Origin: a virus | Length of the DNA: 64,000 nt | Reading direction: 5' to 3' (one strand) | IMG/VR virus record: IMGVR_UViG_3300023174_000082 | Span: 52,951 to 116,950 of that record | Shown: in pieces, positions 15,960 through 25,278 of the stretch | How positions within the stretch are numbered: the first letter of the stretch is position 1 | Layout of the letters: each line of letters begins with the position of its first letter | Program-made: the position numbers and the translations under genes | The notes under the pieces: model-generated | Database searches by the model: none | Told to the model about the DNA's origin: nothing | Seen by the model: only the letters and a program-made list of their open reading frames with translations

Positions 15960-16661
15960 ATGGCACAACAAATAATTGACACCGGCGCCGCAGCCAATGA
16001 TGGCACGGGCGAGCCATTGCGTGACGCATTTACTGCTGTAAATGATAATTTTACAGAAATTTATGCCGCAGGTCCTGTTGGCAGCAATGTTGTTATTGCC
16101 AACAATGTAATTTCTGTCAACGGTCTTAATTCCAATTTGGTGCTAGCCGCTAATGGTATTGGAAACATCCAGGCCAATAGTTCCATTATGCCTTCAATTG
16201 ATTCTGTGTATGACATAGGATCTCCAACCAAACGAGTTGACACAGTTTATGCTTCGTATTTTGTGGGCAATGGCAGCTTACTTACAGGTATTGCTGGTGG
16301 GTCTGGCAACGGAACTGCCATTGCAAACGGCACGTCAAATGTGGCTGTTCGCAGCTCGGGAGGCAATGTCACAATTGGCATTGGCGGAACTGGCAATGTG
16401 GCTGTGTTTTACAACAACGGTCTTACTCTCAGCGGTAATTTACAAGCTGCAAATATTCTCAGCACTGGCTTGGTCAGTGCTTCGGGCAACGTCACTGGTG
16501 GCAATATCAGAGCTACTAGCAATATCTACATTGGTAATACTGTTTTTACCAGAACATTGACTGTGGGAACTAGAACCACTCCAGTGTCTGTGCCATTGGC
16601 CAGTAACAACAGTTTTAATGTTTTAACTCGCACCGGCAACGTGGTCGTGTATACCACATAA
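15960..16661 (+). CDS. Short fibre-type protein with head-binding-like N-terminus
   Basis: The 233-residue protein starts MAQQIIDTGAAANDGTGEPL and RDAFTAVNDNFTEIYA. This is a common opening of phage fibre proteins that attach to a baseplate or another fibre (DTGAxxNDGTGDxLRxAxxKxNxNFxELY). A VYDIGSPTKRVDTVYASYFV segment and the GNGSLLTGIAGG motif follow, then short SATGN-type repeats and a terminal beta segment. The same IGSPTxxxxxxYxxxxxxxGNGSxLTG module occurs in the giant protein that follows, so they share ancestry. It is flanked on both sides by TAAATA elements. Confidence 0.78.
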   Translation: MAQQIIDTGAAANDGTGEPLRDAFTAVNDNFTEIYAAGPVGSNVVIANNVISVNGLNSNLVLAANGIGNIQANSSIMPSIDSVYDIGSPTKRVDTVYASYFVGNGSLLTGIAGGSGNGTAIANGTSNVAVRSSGGNVTIGIGGTGNVAVFYNNGLTLSGNLQAANILSTGLVSASGNVTGGNIRATSNIYIGNTVFTRTLTVGTRTTPVSVPLASNNSFNVLTRTGNVVVYTT

Positions 16662-16664
16662 ATA
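16659..16664 (+). promoter_or_regulatory. Late-promoter-like TAAATA before the giant fibre gene
   Basis: The sequence CATAAATA overlaps the preceding stop codon and ends 19 nt before the ATG at 16684. Only a weak GATTAAG lies at the ribosome-binding position. Confidence 0.5.
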
Positions 16665-16683
16665 ATAAAATTGGATTAAGATA

Positions 16684-19600
16684 ATGGCAAACAAGATTCC
16701 GTTAGTAGTAAACACAGGTAGCGCACAGATTCAAGAGCTGGCCAGTGGCGATAATTTGCTGTTGACCAACAATGATATTTTGGGTGTAGGCAGTATCACT
16801 GCTGCCAATAACATTGTTGCTAGTGGCAATATTTACGGTACGTATTTTATCGGTAACGGTTCACAGTTAACTGGGCTTGCCACTGGCAATTCCACTGCTA
16901 TTGAAAGTGGAACATCTAACGTTGCTGTTGTAAGTTCAGGCGGCAATGTCACTGTTGGTATTGCTGGCACCAGTAATGTGGTTGTGGTTGGAACCAACAC
17001 AGTCACAGTCAAAGCCAATATTCTTCCTGCTGCCAACGTAACCTACAGTCTTGGTAGCCCAACAGCACAGTTTAACGATCTTTATCTTTCCAACAGCACT
17101 ATTTTCCTAGGCAATGCCACAATCAGTGCTAACTCAACTGCTGTTATAATGACCAACGAAAGTGGTCAACAAACTGTAATTAGCGGCAGCGGAACCATTA
17201 CAAGTTATGGCAATGCCAATGTGGCATCTTATCTTGCCAGTGGCACAGACACCAGCAACATTATCACCACTGGTAATGTTCAGGGCACTTATATCTTAGG
17301 CAACGGTAGTCAGTTAACTGGCTTGCCTGCAACGTACGGCAACGCCAATGTAGCAGCCAACTTGGCTGCATTTGGTTCAAATCCAATTTTGACCACAGGC
17401 AACGTCACCGCTGGATATGTGTTTGGTAATGGTTCACAACTGACTGGTCTGCCTGCAACATACGGCAATTCAAACGTTGCTGCATATTTGCCAACCTACT
17501 CAGGCAACATTGGCGCACTCGTTGCTAATGGCAACATACAAGTTGTCAACGGTATCTTCATTGGTAACGGTGCTGGATTGACTGGGGTTGTGGCCAGCGG
17601 CAACGTTGGTGCAGCAAGTAAACTCACAAACGGCACAACAGAATTTAACATTCCTGTAGCCAACGGCAACGTGGTTGGTAACATTGGTGGCGTGACCAAC
17701 GTTTATACTTTTGCTTCAACGGGAATGAGTGTTGTTGGTAACGTAACAGCAAACTACTTTATTGGTAACGGTAGTCAGTTAACTGGATTACCTGCCAGCT
17801 ATGCAGATTCAAATGTTACAACATTACTGGCTGCATTTGGTTCAAACGCAATATCAACCACAGGCACAGTCACAGCAGGTAATGTCACTGGTGGTAATTT
17901 ATTAACAGGTGGACAAGTTGTTGCTACTGCCAATGTGTCAGGTGGTAACTTAAACACAGCAGGACAAGTAAGTGCCACTGGTAACATCACAGGCGGTAAT
18001 ATTACCACTGCTGGGGTGTTAAAAATATCAGGGTCATCAGCTTATATAGATGTAGCAGGTACAGGTTTCATTCAAAATGCTGGCATGGGCGAGATGCAAA
18101 TCAGTACAACTGCCAGCAGACCACTCATAATCAACACTAATGCTGGTGCTTATGGATGGAACTTTGGCATAACTGGTAATCTGACTGCACCTGGTGCAAT
18201 TTCTGCTGTGGGTAATGTAACTGGCAACTATATCATTGGTAATGGATCACAGCTGACAGGTTTGCCAGCAGGTTATGCTGATTCAAACGTGACCACATTG
18301 TTGGCAGCATTGGGTTCTAATGTTATCAGTGGCACAGGCAATATCACAACCACTGCTAACATTTCAGGTGGATACATTTTAGGTAATGGTAGTGCATTGA
18401 CAGGTTTGCCAGCAGGCTATGCAAACTCAGATGTTTCAACATACTTGGCCAGTGGAACCAATACATCAAACATCATTACTTCTGCCAATGTCAGCGGTGG
18501 TAATTTGTTGTCGTCAGGTCAGGTCAGCGTTGCTGGCAATGTTACTGCCAACAACATCAACACTACTCAAAGCGTGACTGGCACAGTGATCAGTGCTTCA
18601 GGCAACATCACAGGTGGTAATGTAAACACAGGCGGACAAGTTGTTGCCACAGCTAATGTGTCAGGTGGTAATTTGACCACAGCAGGACAAGTTGTAGCTA
18701 CAGGTAATATCACTTCAGCAGCCAATGTATCAGGTGGTAACATTACCACAGCCGGGTTGATCAGCGCAACTGCTAGTGTCTTGACAGGTGGAGTGATTGT
18801 TGCAACTGGTAACGTTACTGGTGGTAATTTAATAACCGGCGGCGTAGTCAGTGCATCTGGTAACCTTAGTGCAATTGGCAACGTAACTGGTGGCAATTTA
18901 ACCACAGCAGGATTGATTACTGCCACAGGTAACATTGACGGTGGAAACGTTCGTACCCAAGGTGTTGTTAGTGCCGCAGGTAATATTATTACCACAGGTT
19001 ACTTTGTGGGTAACTTTGCCGGTAACATCACTGGTAACTTAACTGTTCCTGGTTCAAACACACAAGTTCTTTACAATGCCAATGGCAATGCTGGCGCAGT
19101 AGCAGGATTTACATATAACACCGGCTCTAACACAATGACTGTGTTGGGAGTTGTATCTGCACAAGGCAATGTGATAGCTGGCAACGTGACCACAGTTGGT
19201 CAAGTCAGTGCCACAGGCAACGTGACTGGCAATTACTTTGTTGGTAATGGTGCATTGTTAACAGGTGTTGCAACAGGCACACCTACTCAAATTGTCAGCG
19301 GAACATCAAATGTTTCTATTGTAAGCTCTGGTGGCAACGTAGCAGTTGGCGTTGGCGGAACTGCCAATGTGGCAGTATATGCTGCAACTGGTGAATATGT
19401 TACAGGATTAATTTCAGCATCAGGCAACGTGTCTGGTGGTAATTTGAACACAGCAGGACAAGTAAGTGCTACTGGTAACGTTACTGGTGGTAACATAATA
19501 TTTGGTGCAGGTCAAATCACCGGTACAGGCAACATTGTTACCACAGGTAACTTAGTAACAGATCAGCTAGTGGTAACTGGCGCAGTAAGCCATCCAAGTT

Positions 19601-22600
19601 GGACCACAACTGGTATTGCCATACGATCAGTGGCCAGCACATACACAGACGCAAGCACACTGGCAGGAGGCACAGCCGCAAGCAATCACATTCACGTGTT
19701 GGCACAACCTACAATTGCTGGCGCTAACTTAACTCAAGTTACAACAGCCGCGGCCACCTTGTACATTGCAGCAGCGCCAGTGGCTGGTACCAACATGACA
19801 ATTACCAATCCATATGCATTGTATGTGGCAGCAGGTAATGTTGTAGCAGTGGCCAATATTTCTGGTGGCAATTTGCTAACAGGCGGATTGATATCTGCAA
19901 CTGGTAACATAAGTGGTGGCAACATCATGGGTGGTGCCAACGTTAATGCCACAACTCACACAGGTACCACAGTATCAGTGACCGGCAACGTAACTGGTGG
20001 CAACATCATGGGTGGTGCCAACGTTAATGCCACAACTCACACAGGTACCACAGTATCAGTAACTGCCAACGTAACTGGTGGCAATTTGACCACAGGTGGT
20101 CAAGTAAGTGCTACTGGTAACATCACTGGTGGCAATATTTTAGGTGGTGCAAACGTCAATGCCACATTATTCACAGGTACTACAGTCTCTGTTACCGGTA
20201 ACATCACAGGTGGCAATATATTGGGTGGTGCCAACGTCAACGCCACAACACATACAGGTACCACAGTATCAGTAACTGCCAACGTAACTGGCGGCAATTT
20301 GGTAACACTTGGTACCGCCAACGTAGCAAGCATAGTCACAAGCGGTACTGCAATTGTAACTGGTAACGTAACCGGTGGTAATTTGTTGACTGCTGGAGTA
20401 GTTTCTGCAACTGGTAACGTCACAGGTGGCAACATTGTTACCGCAGGCGCAGGCGGTAATATTACTGGTGCCAACGTTATCACAGCAACAACATTGAGTG
20501 CAACTGGTGTTGTTGTTGCAACAGGCAACGTCAGCGGTGGCAACTTGACCACAGTTGGTAATGTCAGTGCATCAGGTAACGTAGCTGGTAATTACATTTT
20601 GGGTAACGGTGCATTGCTGTCAGGCATTGCAGCTGGGACTCCTACAAAGATTGCCAATGGTACTACAGAAGCCAATATTGGTGTCACTGGTGGTAACGCC
20701 AACATTTCTGTTGGTGGTATTGCCAATGTGGCAGTGTTTGCCAATACTGGTGCGTTTGTAACTGGACTGATCAGTGCAACCGGCAACATAACTGGTGGCA
20801 ATTTGGTAACCATTGGAACTGGTAACATAGCCGCACTGGTAGTTTCTACCACAGCCGCTGTTACTGGCAACGTAACTGGTGGTAATTTACTAACTGCTGG
20901 ATTGATTTCTGCAACTGGTAACATAACCGGTGGCAATTTGAATGCTACTGGATTGAGTCTAAGTGGCAACGTTCAAAGTGCATTGACCAGTGCGGCAAAT
21001 ATCACAACCACTGCCAACATCAGCGGTGGATACTTATTAGGCAATGGTGCTCTGTTAACTGGCGTTGTGGCCACCAGCATTGGTACACTGCCAAGTTTGA
21101 GTGTAACTGGCAATACTGTAACTGGCAACTTAAATGCATTGGAACAAGTTAGTGCTGTGGGCAACATCACCGGTGGCAACATTTTGTTTGGCACATTCAA
21201 ATTACTTGGTACTGGTGAGGCACAAGTTGGTAATTTAACTGTTACCAATGGCCCAGGTACAGGTAACATTGTTGCTGGCAACATCATAAGTGCCACAGGT
21301 AACATATTAAGCGGCAGTAATATTATTGCAACTGCCAACGTCACTGGCGGCAATATCACTACTGCTGGATTGATTTCTGCAACTGGCAATATCACCGGCG
21401 GCAACATATTGGGCGGCGGAGTTGGTACTCAAATTAGCACAGGCGGAAATGTTAATGGCGCGATATTTAATGGTAATGTAGCATTTGGTACTGGCACAGT
21501 ATCAGGTACTGGCAATATCACCGGCGGCAATATTGCAGTATCAGGCGTGTTGTTATCTACTAACACTGTTTCAGCAACTGGCAATATCACCGGCGGCAAT
21601 ATTGGAACAGCTGGAAATATCACTACCACAAACACTGTTATAGCCGAAGATATCAGAGTTGGTACTGGTATTACTCGTGGTAATGTAAGTGCATATGGCA
21701 ATGTTACTGGTGGTAACTTGGCCACAGGTGGTATAGTAACTGCTACAGGCAATGTAACTGGTGGCAATTTGGCCACAGGTGGATTGATCAGTGCCGCAGC
21801 CAACGTCATTGGCGGTAATTTAATCACAGTTGGAACAGTCAATGGTACAACACTTAATATCACTGGTAATGCAGTTGTGGGTGGTGACTTGACTGTTGAT
21901 GGCAATGTTATCTACATTAACATCACAGACTTAAATGTTCAAGATCCAATTATTGGATTAGGCCGTGGTGCCAACAACACACCTCTAACAGTTAACGATG
22001 GCAAAGATCGTGGTGAACAACTTTGGTATTATACCACTGCTGAGAATTCAGCATTTATTGGTTATCAAAACGCCACAGGCAATTTAATTGCAGCCAGCAA
22101 CGTAAGCATTGCTAACGAAATTGTCACAGTCAACAGCTATGGTACATTTGTGGTTGGTGCGTTGGCAGCAGCATCTGTAACTGCAACTGCTACCATAGCA
22201 GCTGGCAATGTGACCACAGCAGGATTGATCAGTGCCGCAGGCAACGTTACAGGCGGCAATATTAGAACTGTTGGACAAGTTAGTGCCACAGGCAACATCA
22301 CTGGTGGCAATGTTGGTACTGGTATCTTAACAGCAACCACAGTCAGCGCAACAGCCAATATCACTGGTGGTAATATTCTTACTGGCGGAGCAATTAGTGC
22401 AACTGGTTTGATCAGTGCAACTGGTAACATTACTGGTGGAAACATTGACACTACAGGAACAATCAGTGCATCTGGACTGAATGTAACTGCCAACACAGCA
22501 ACTGGAAATTTAACCACAGCAGGCACAGTAAGTGCAACTGGTAACATCACTGGCGGTAACATCACTGGTGGTATTTTGTCAGCCACAGGCAATGTGGTTG

Positions 22601-24939
22601 GCGGAAATGTATCAACTGCAGGGTTGATTCTGGCAACTGGCAACATCACTGGTGGTAATTTGAATGCCGCAGGATTGAGCTTGAGTGGTAATGTTCAGAG
22701 TGCATTGAACTCTACTTCTAATGTCACAACCACAGGCAACATCAGCGCCAATTTCTACATCGGCAATGGCGCATTGTTAACTGGTGTGGTTGCCACTGGC
22801 ATTGGTACACTGGCCAGTTTGAGTGTGACTGGTAACGTTGATGGTGGAAATCTACGCACGGCAGGTTTAGTAACAGCCACAGGCAATGTTACAGGTGGCA
22901 ACTTGCTCACAGGCGGCACAATTACAGCCACAGGCAACATTTTTGGCGGCAATCTGCAAGGTGCATTGATTTCTGCCACAACAGCAATAACAGCAACTGG
23001 CAACGTTACCGGTGGAAACATTGTAACTGCTGGATTGATCACAGCCACAGGCAATATCATTTCTGCTGCTAACGTGTCAGGCGGCAATTTAGTTGCTACC
23101 ACTTTGGTACAAGGTGCTGGACTCAGTGCCACAGGCAACATTGATGGTGGTAACTTAACGGTTAGCGGTGCAGTAGTAGCCACCGCCAACGTGTCAGGCG
23201 GCAATTTGGTCACAGGCGGCCTGGCTGCAATTACTGGCAACGTAACTGGTGGCAATTTACGCACAGTTGGTTTGGTAACAGCAACTGGTAATGTCACTGG
23301 CGGCAATATCACAACAGCCGGCACAGTAAGTGCAACAGGCAATGTGACTGGTGGCAATATCAACGGTGGTATTGTTAGTGCAACAACCAATGTCACAGCA
23401 GGCGGCACAGTAAGTGCAACAGGCAATGTGACTGGTGGCAACATTGTCACAGGTGGATTGATCACTGCAACTGGTACTATCACTTCTGCTGCTAACGTAA
23501 CAGGTGGAAATATCACATCTGGTGGTGCTGTCAGCGCAGCTGGTAACATCACAGCCACAGCTAACATTGCAGGCGGCAATATTTCAACAGCTGGATTAAT
23601 TTTGGCAACAGGCAATATCACAGCTATAGCTAATATTGCAGGTGGAAATATTTCAACAGGCAATGCAATTGCAGGCGGCAGCATACTATCAAGTACCACT
23701 CTCAGTGCAGTGGGCAATGTGATTGGTGGCAATATCACTACTGGCGGACAAGTTAGTGCTACTGGTGCCATTACAGGCGCAAATATTTCTGGTACAAATT
23801 ACACAGGTACCACACTCAGTGTTACAGGCAACATTGATGGTGGAAACATCAGAACAGTTGGTCAACTTTCAGCAACAGGCAACATCACTGGTGCAAATGT
23901 CATAGCAACCACATTTATTGGTAACTTGCAAGGTAATATCTCTCTAGCAGGCAGTAATACTCAAGTATTGTTCAATGACGGCGGCATTGTTGGTGGCACT
24001 GCTGGTATGGTGTTTGACAAAACTACCAATGCACTCAGCATCACTGGCACGTTTGCCACAAACGGTGTGGCAGCAGACATCAACGTTGGCGGCAGAATTT
24101 CTGTAGCTGGCAATATTTTGACTGGCACTGGTAATATCAGTGGCGGTAACGTATTGAGCGGTGCTCAAATCAGCGGTATTGGAAATGTAACTGGTGGAAA
24201 CATTGTCACAGGCGGTTTGGTTACTGCAACAGGTACAATTACTGCAACTGCCAACGTTGCAGGTGGAAATATCACCACAGGCGGGCAAGTTGTTGCTACT
24301 GGAAACATCACTGGTGGAAACTTAATTACATCTGGAACAGGTGGAAACATAAGTGGTGCCAATGTTATTACTGGTACTACATTGAGTGCTACTGCCAACG
24401 TTGTTGGTGGCAACTTGACCACTGCTGGTTTAGTAACTGCTACAGGCAACATTAATACTGGTGCTGGCCTACTGGCCACAGGCAACGTTACAGGTGGCAA
24501 TGTCAACACTAGCGGCCTGGCATCTGTAACAGGCAACGTAATTGGTGGAAACATTAGCACTGCTGGCTTAATTACAGCCACAGGCAACGTTAACACAGCA
24601 GCAGGCGTGCTGGCCACAGGAAATATACGTGGCGGCAATGTAACCAGCGTTGCTCTAGTACAAGGTGTAACTCTAAGTGCCACAGGCAACGTGGTTGGTG
24701 GTAACGTGACTACAGCAGGGTTGATATCAGCAACTGGTAATATCACTAGCGGAAATGTCAATACCACAGGCTTGAGTCTAAGTGGAAATGTGGTCAGCGC
24801 AATCAATATGACTGCAAATATTACCACTACAGGCAATATTTCAGGTGGAAATATCTCAGCTACAGGTAACATAAATATTGCTGGACAGCGGGCAGCAACA
24901 GTAGCAGACGCAACAGCATTGGCAATAGCATTAGGATAA
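16684..24939 (+). CDS. Giant 2751-residue repeat protein, probable beta-solenoid tail fibre
   Basis: Nearly the whole protein consists of an imperfect repeat of about 17 residues, consensus (V/L)(I/V)SATGN(V/I)TGGN(L/I)xTxGx, plus a second recurring module (Y)(F/I)(I/V/L)GNG(S/A)xLTG(L/V). Few residues are charged, and there are almost no Cys, Trp or Lys. One globular insertion near residues 1735-1830 contains DGNVIYINITDLNVQDPIIG and DRGEQLWYYTTAENSAFIGY; a related domain occurs in the gene at 25278. The regular Gly-Gly-Asn turns and small alternating residues are what one expects of a stacked beta-solenoid. The last residues end RAATVADATALAIALG. I infer a long fibre or sheath-surrounding filament. 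It is translationally linked to the next gene (3-nt gap). An adhesin-like role towards the host is the simplest explanation. Confidence 0.8.
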   Translation: MANKIPLVVNTGSAQIQELASGDNLLLTNNDILGVGSITAANNIVASGNIYGTYFIGNGSQLTGLATGNSTAIESGTSNVAVVSSGGNVTVGIAGTSNVVVVGTNTVTVKANILPAANVTYSLGSPTAQFNDLYLSNSTIFLGNATISANSTAVIMTNESGQQTVISGSGTITSYGNANVASYLASGTDTSNIITTGNVQGTYILGNGSQLTGLPATYGNANVAANLAAFGSNPILTTGNVTAGYVFGNGSQLTGLPATYGNSNVAAYLPTYSGNIGALVANGNIQVVNGIFIGNGAGLTGVVASGNVGAASKLTNGTTEFNIPVANGNVVGNIGGVTNVYTFASTGMSVVGNVTANYFIGNGSQLTGLPASYADSNVTTLLAAFGSNAISTTGTVTAGNVTGGNLLTGGQVVATANVSGGNLNTAGQVSATGNITGGNITTAGVLKISGSSAYIDVAGTGFIQNAGMGEMQISTTASRPLIINTNAGAYGWNFGITGNLTAPGAISAVGNVTGNYIIGNGSQLTGLPAGYADSNVTTLLAALGSNVISGTGNITTTANISGGYILGNGSALTGLPAGYANSDVSTYLASGTNTSNIITSANVSGGNLLSSGQVSVAGNVTANNINTTQSVTGTVISASGNITGGNVNTGGQVVATANVSGGNLTTAGQVVATGNITSAANVSGGNITTAGLISATASVLTGGVIVATGNVTGGNLITGGVVSASGNLSAIGNVTGGNLTTAGLITATGNIDGGNVRTQGVVSAAGNIITTGYFVGNFAGNITGNLTVPGSNTQVLYNANGNAGAVAGFTYNTGSNTMTVLGVVSAQGNVIAGNVTTVGQVSATGNVTGNYFVGNGALLTGVATGTPTQIVSGTSNVSIVSSGGNVAVGVGGTANVAVYAATGEYVTGLISASGNVSGGNLNTAGQVSATGNVTGGNIIFGAGQITGTGNIVTTGNLVTDQLVVTGAVSHPSWTTTGIAIRSVASTYTDASTLAGGTAASNHIHVLAQPTIAGANLTQVTTAAATLYIAAAPVAGTNMTITNPYALYVAAGNVVAVANISGGNLLTGGLISATGNISGGNIMGGANVNATTHTGTTVSVTGNVTGGNIMGGANVNATTHTGTTVSVTANVTGGNLTTGGQVSATGNITGGNILGGANVNATLFTGTTVSVTGNITGGNILGGANVNATTHTGTTVSVTANVTGGNLVTLGTANVASIVTSGTAIVTGNVTGGNLLTAGVVSATGNVTGGNIVTAGAGGNITGANVITATTLSATGVVVATGNVSGGNLTTVGNVSASGNVAGNYILGNGALLSGIAAGTPTKIANGTTEANIGVTGGNANISVGGIANVAVFANTGAFVTGLISATGNITGGNLVTIGTGNIAALVVSTTAAVTGNVTGGNLLTAGLISATGNITGGNLNATGLSLSGNVQSALTSAANITTTANISGGYLLGNGALLTGVVATSIGTLPSLSVTGNTVTGNLNALEQVSAVGNITGGNILFGTFKLLGTGEAQVGNLTVTNGPGTGNIVAGNIISATGNILSGSNIIATANVTGGNITTAGLISATGNITGGNILGGGVGTQISTGGNVNGAIFNGNVAFGTGTVSGTGNITGGNIAVSGVLLSTNTVSATGNITGGNIGTAGNITTTNTVIAEDIRVGTGITRGNVSAYGNVTGGNLATGGIVTATGNVTGGNLATGGLISAAANVIGGNLITVGTVNGTTLNITGNAVVGGDLTVDGNVIYINITDLNVQDPIIGLGRGANNTPLTVNDGKDRGEQLWYYTTAENSAFIGYQNATGNLIAASNVSIANEIVTVNSYGTFVVGALAAASVTATATIAAGNVTTAGLISAAGNVTGGNIRTVGQVSATGNITGGNVGTGILTATTVSATANITGGNILTGGAISATGLISATGNITGGNIDTTGTISASGLNVTANTATGNLTTAGTVSATGNITGGNITGGILSATGNVVGGNVSTAGLILATGNITGGNLNAAGLSLSGNVQSALNSTSNVTTTGNISANFYIGNGALLTGVVATGIGTLASLSVTGNVDGGNLRTAGLVTATGNVTGGNLLTGGTITATGNIFGGNLQGALISATTAITATGNVTGGNIVTAGLITATGNIISAANVSGGNLVATTLVQGAGLSATGNIDGGNLTVSGAVVATANVSGGNLVTGGLAAITGNVTGGNLRTVGLVTATGNVTGGNITTAGTVSATGNVTGGNINGGIVSATTNVTAGGTVSATGNVTGGNIVTGGLITATGTITSAANVTGGNITSGGAVSAAGNITATANIAGGNISTAGLILATGNITAIANIAGGNISTGNAIAGGSILSSTTLSAVGNVIGGNITTGGQVSATGAITGANISGTNYTGTTLSVTGNIDGGNIRTVGQLSATGNITGANVIATTFIGNLQGNISLAGSNTQVLFNDGGIVGGTAGMVFDKTTNALSITGTFATNGVAADINVGGRISVAGNILTGTGNISGGNVLSGAQISGIGNVTGGNIVTGGLVTATGTITATANVAGGNITTGGQVVATGNITGGNLITSGTGGNISGANVITGTTLSATANVVGGNLTTAGLVTATGNINTGAGLLATGNVTGGNVNTSGLASVTGNVIGGNISTAGLITATGNVNTAAGVLATGNIRGGNVTSVALVQGVTLSATGNVVGGNVTTAGLISATGNITSGNVNTTGLSLSGNVVSAINMTANITTTGNISGGNISATGNINIAGQRAATVADATALAIALG
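17870..24900 (+). repeat. Long array of degenerate 51-nt coding repeats
   Basis: DNA coding for the SATGN(V/I)TGGN repeat recurs with a basic period near 51 nt through most of this span. Synonymous codons have drifted (GGTAAC/GGCAAT, ACTGGT/ACAGGC), so most units are not identical at DNA level. It is interrupted by globular insertions, for example around 19520-19850 and 21880-22150. Confidence 0.8.
19915..20076 (+). repeat. Near-perfect 81-nt tandem duplication inside the giant fibre gene
   Basis: The 81-nt unit beginning GGTGGCAACATCATGGGTGG occurs at 19915 and again at 19996. It differs only at a few bases near its end. It encodes a 27-residue unit containing GGANVNATTHTGTTVSVT. Diverged copies follow to about 20290, so this looks like a recent expansion on top of the older 51-nt array. 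Confidence 0.85.
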
Positions 24940-24942
24940 AAA

Positions 24943-25278
24943 ATGGCAAATACTTTTACAAGAAAACTCAGCAGACTAACAGGAGTCACAGCTACCACAG
25001 TTGGTGGTTATACTGTTCCTTCGGCAACTACCGCAGTTGTAGTTGGACTTTCTTTGACCAATGTCACTTCAAGTGCAATTGCAGCTAACGTATCAATTTT
25101 AGATAATGCGTCACAAACAACAAACTTAGCAGTAAATGCACCAATCTCAGCAGGTTCTAGTTTGGTTGTTGGTGGTGGCGATCAAAAAATTGTGTTGGTC
25201 ACAGGAGATCAACTGCAAGTTCAAAGCAGCGCAGCTACCAGTATTGACGTAGTAATGAGCATAATGGAAATCACATAA
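24943..25278 (+). CDS. Small beta-rich virion-type protein
   Basis: The protein has 111 residues, beginning MANTFTRKLSRLTGVTATTV and continuing with hydrophobic strands GGYTVPSATTAVVVGLSLTN, then VLVTGDQLQVQSSAATSIDV-type strands. This pattern (short basic N-terminus, VGxxVGGYTVPxxTTxxVxGLxLxN, GDxxxVxSSxxxxxDVxxSxxE) is seen in small tail-fibre-associated or receptor-binding accessory proteins of environmental phages, as far as I recall. It is wedged between two fibre genes with a 3-nt gap upstream, and its stop overlaps the next ATG (TAATG). It is therefore likely a co-translated fibre component. No enzymatic motif is seen. Confidence 0.7.
   Translation: MANTFTRKLSRLTGVTATTVGGYTVPSATTAVVVGLSLTNVTSSAIAANVSILDNASQTTNLAVNAPISAGSSLVVGGGDQKIVLVTGDQLQVQSSAATSIDVVMSIMEIT

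Noticed and set aside
22755-23771. Long Pro/Val/Leu-rich open frame on the minus strand (338 codons) and similar ones at 20100-22649 and 24165-24998
   Set aside because: They lie exactly opposite the repeat-coding strand. The repeat units simply contain no stop codons in reverse, and the products (MLPPVTLPVA-type) are the mirror of the repeat. No promoter or ribosome-binding site supports them.
17870-24900. Possible CRISPR array because of regular spacing of short repeats
   Set aside because: The period is coding, has no unique spacers between identical repeats, stays in frame for 2751 codons, and the units are degenerate at the DNA level.
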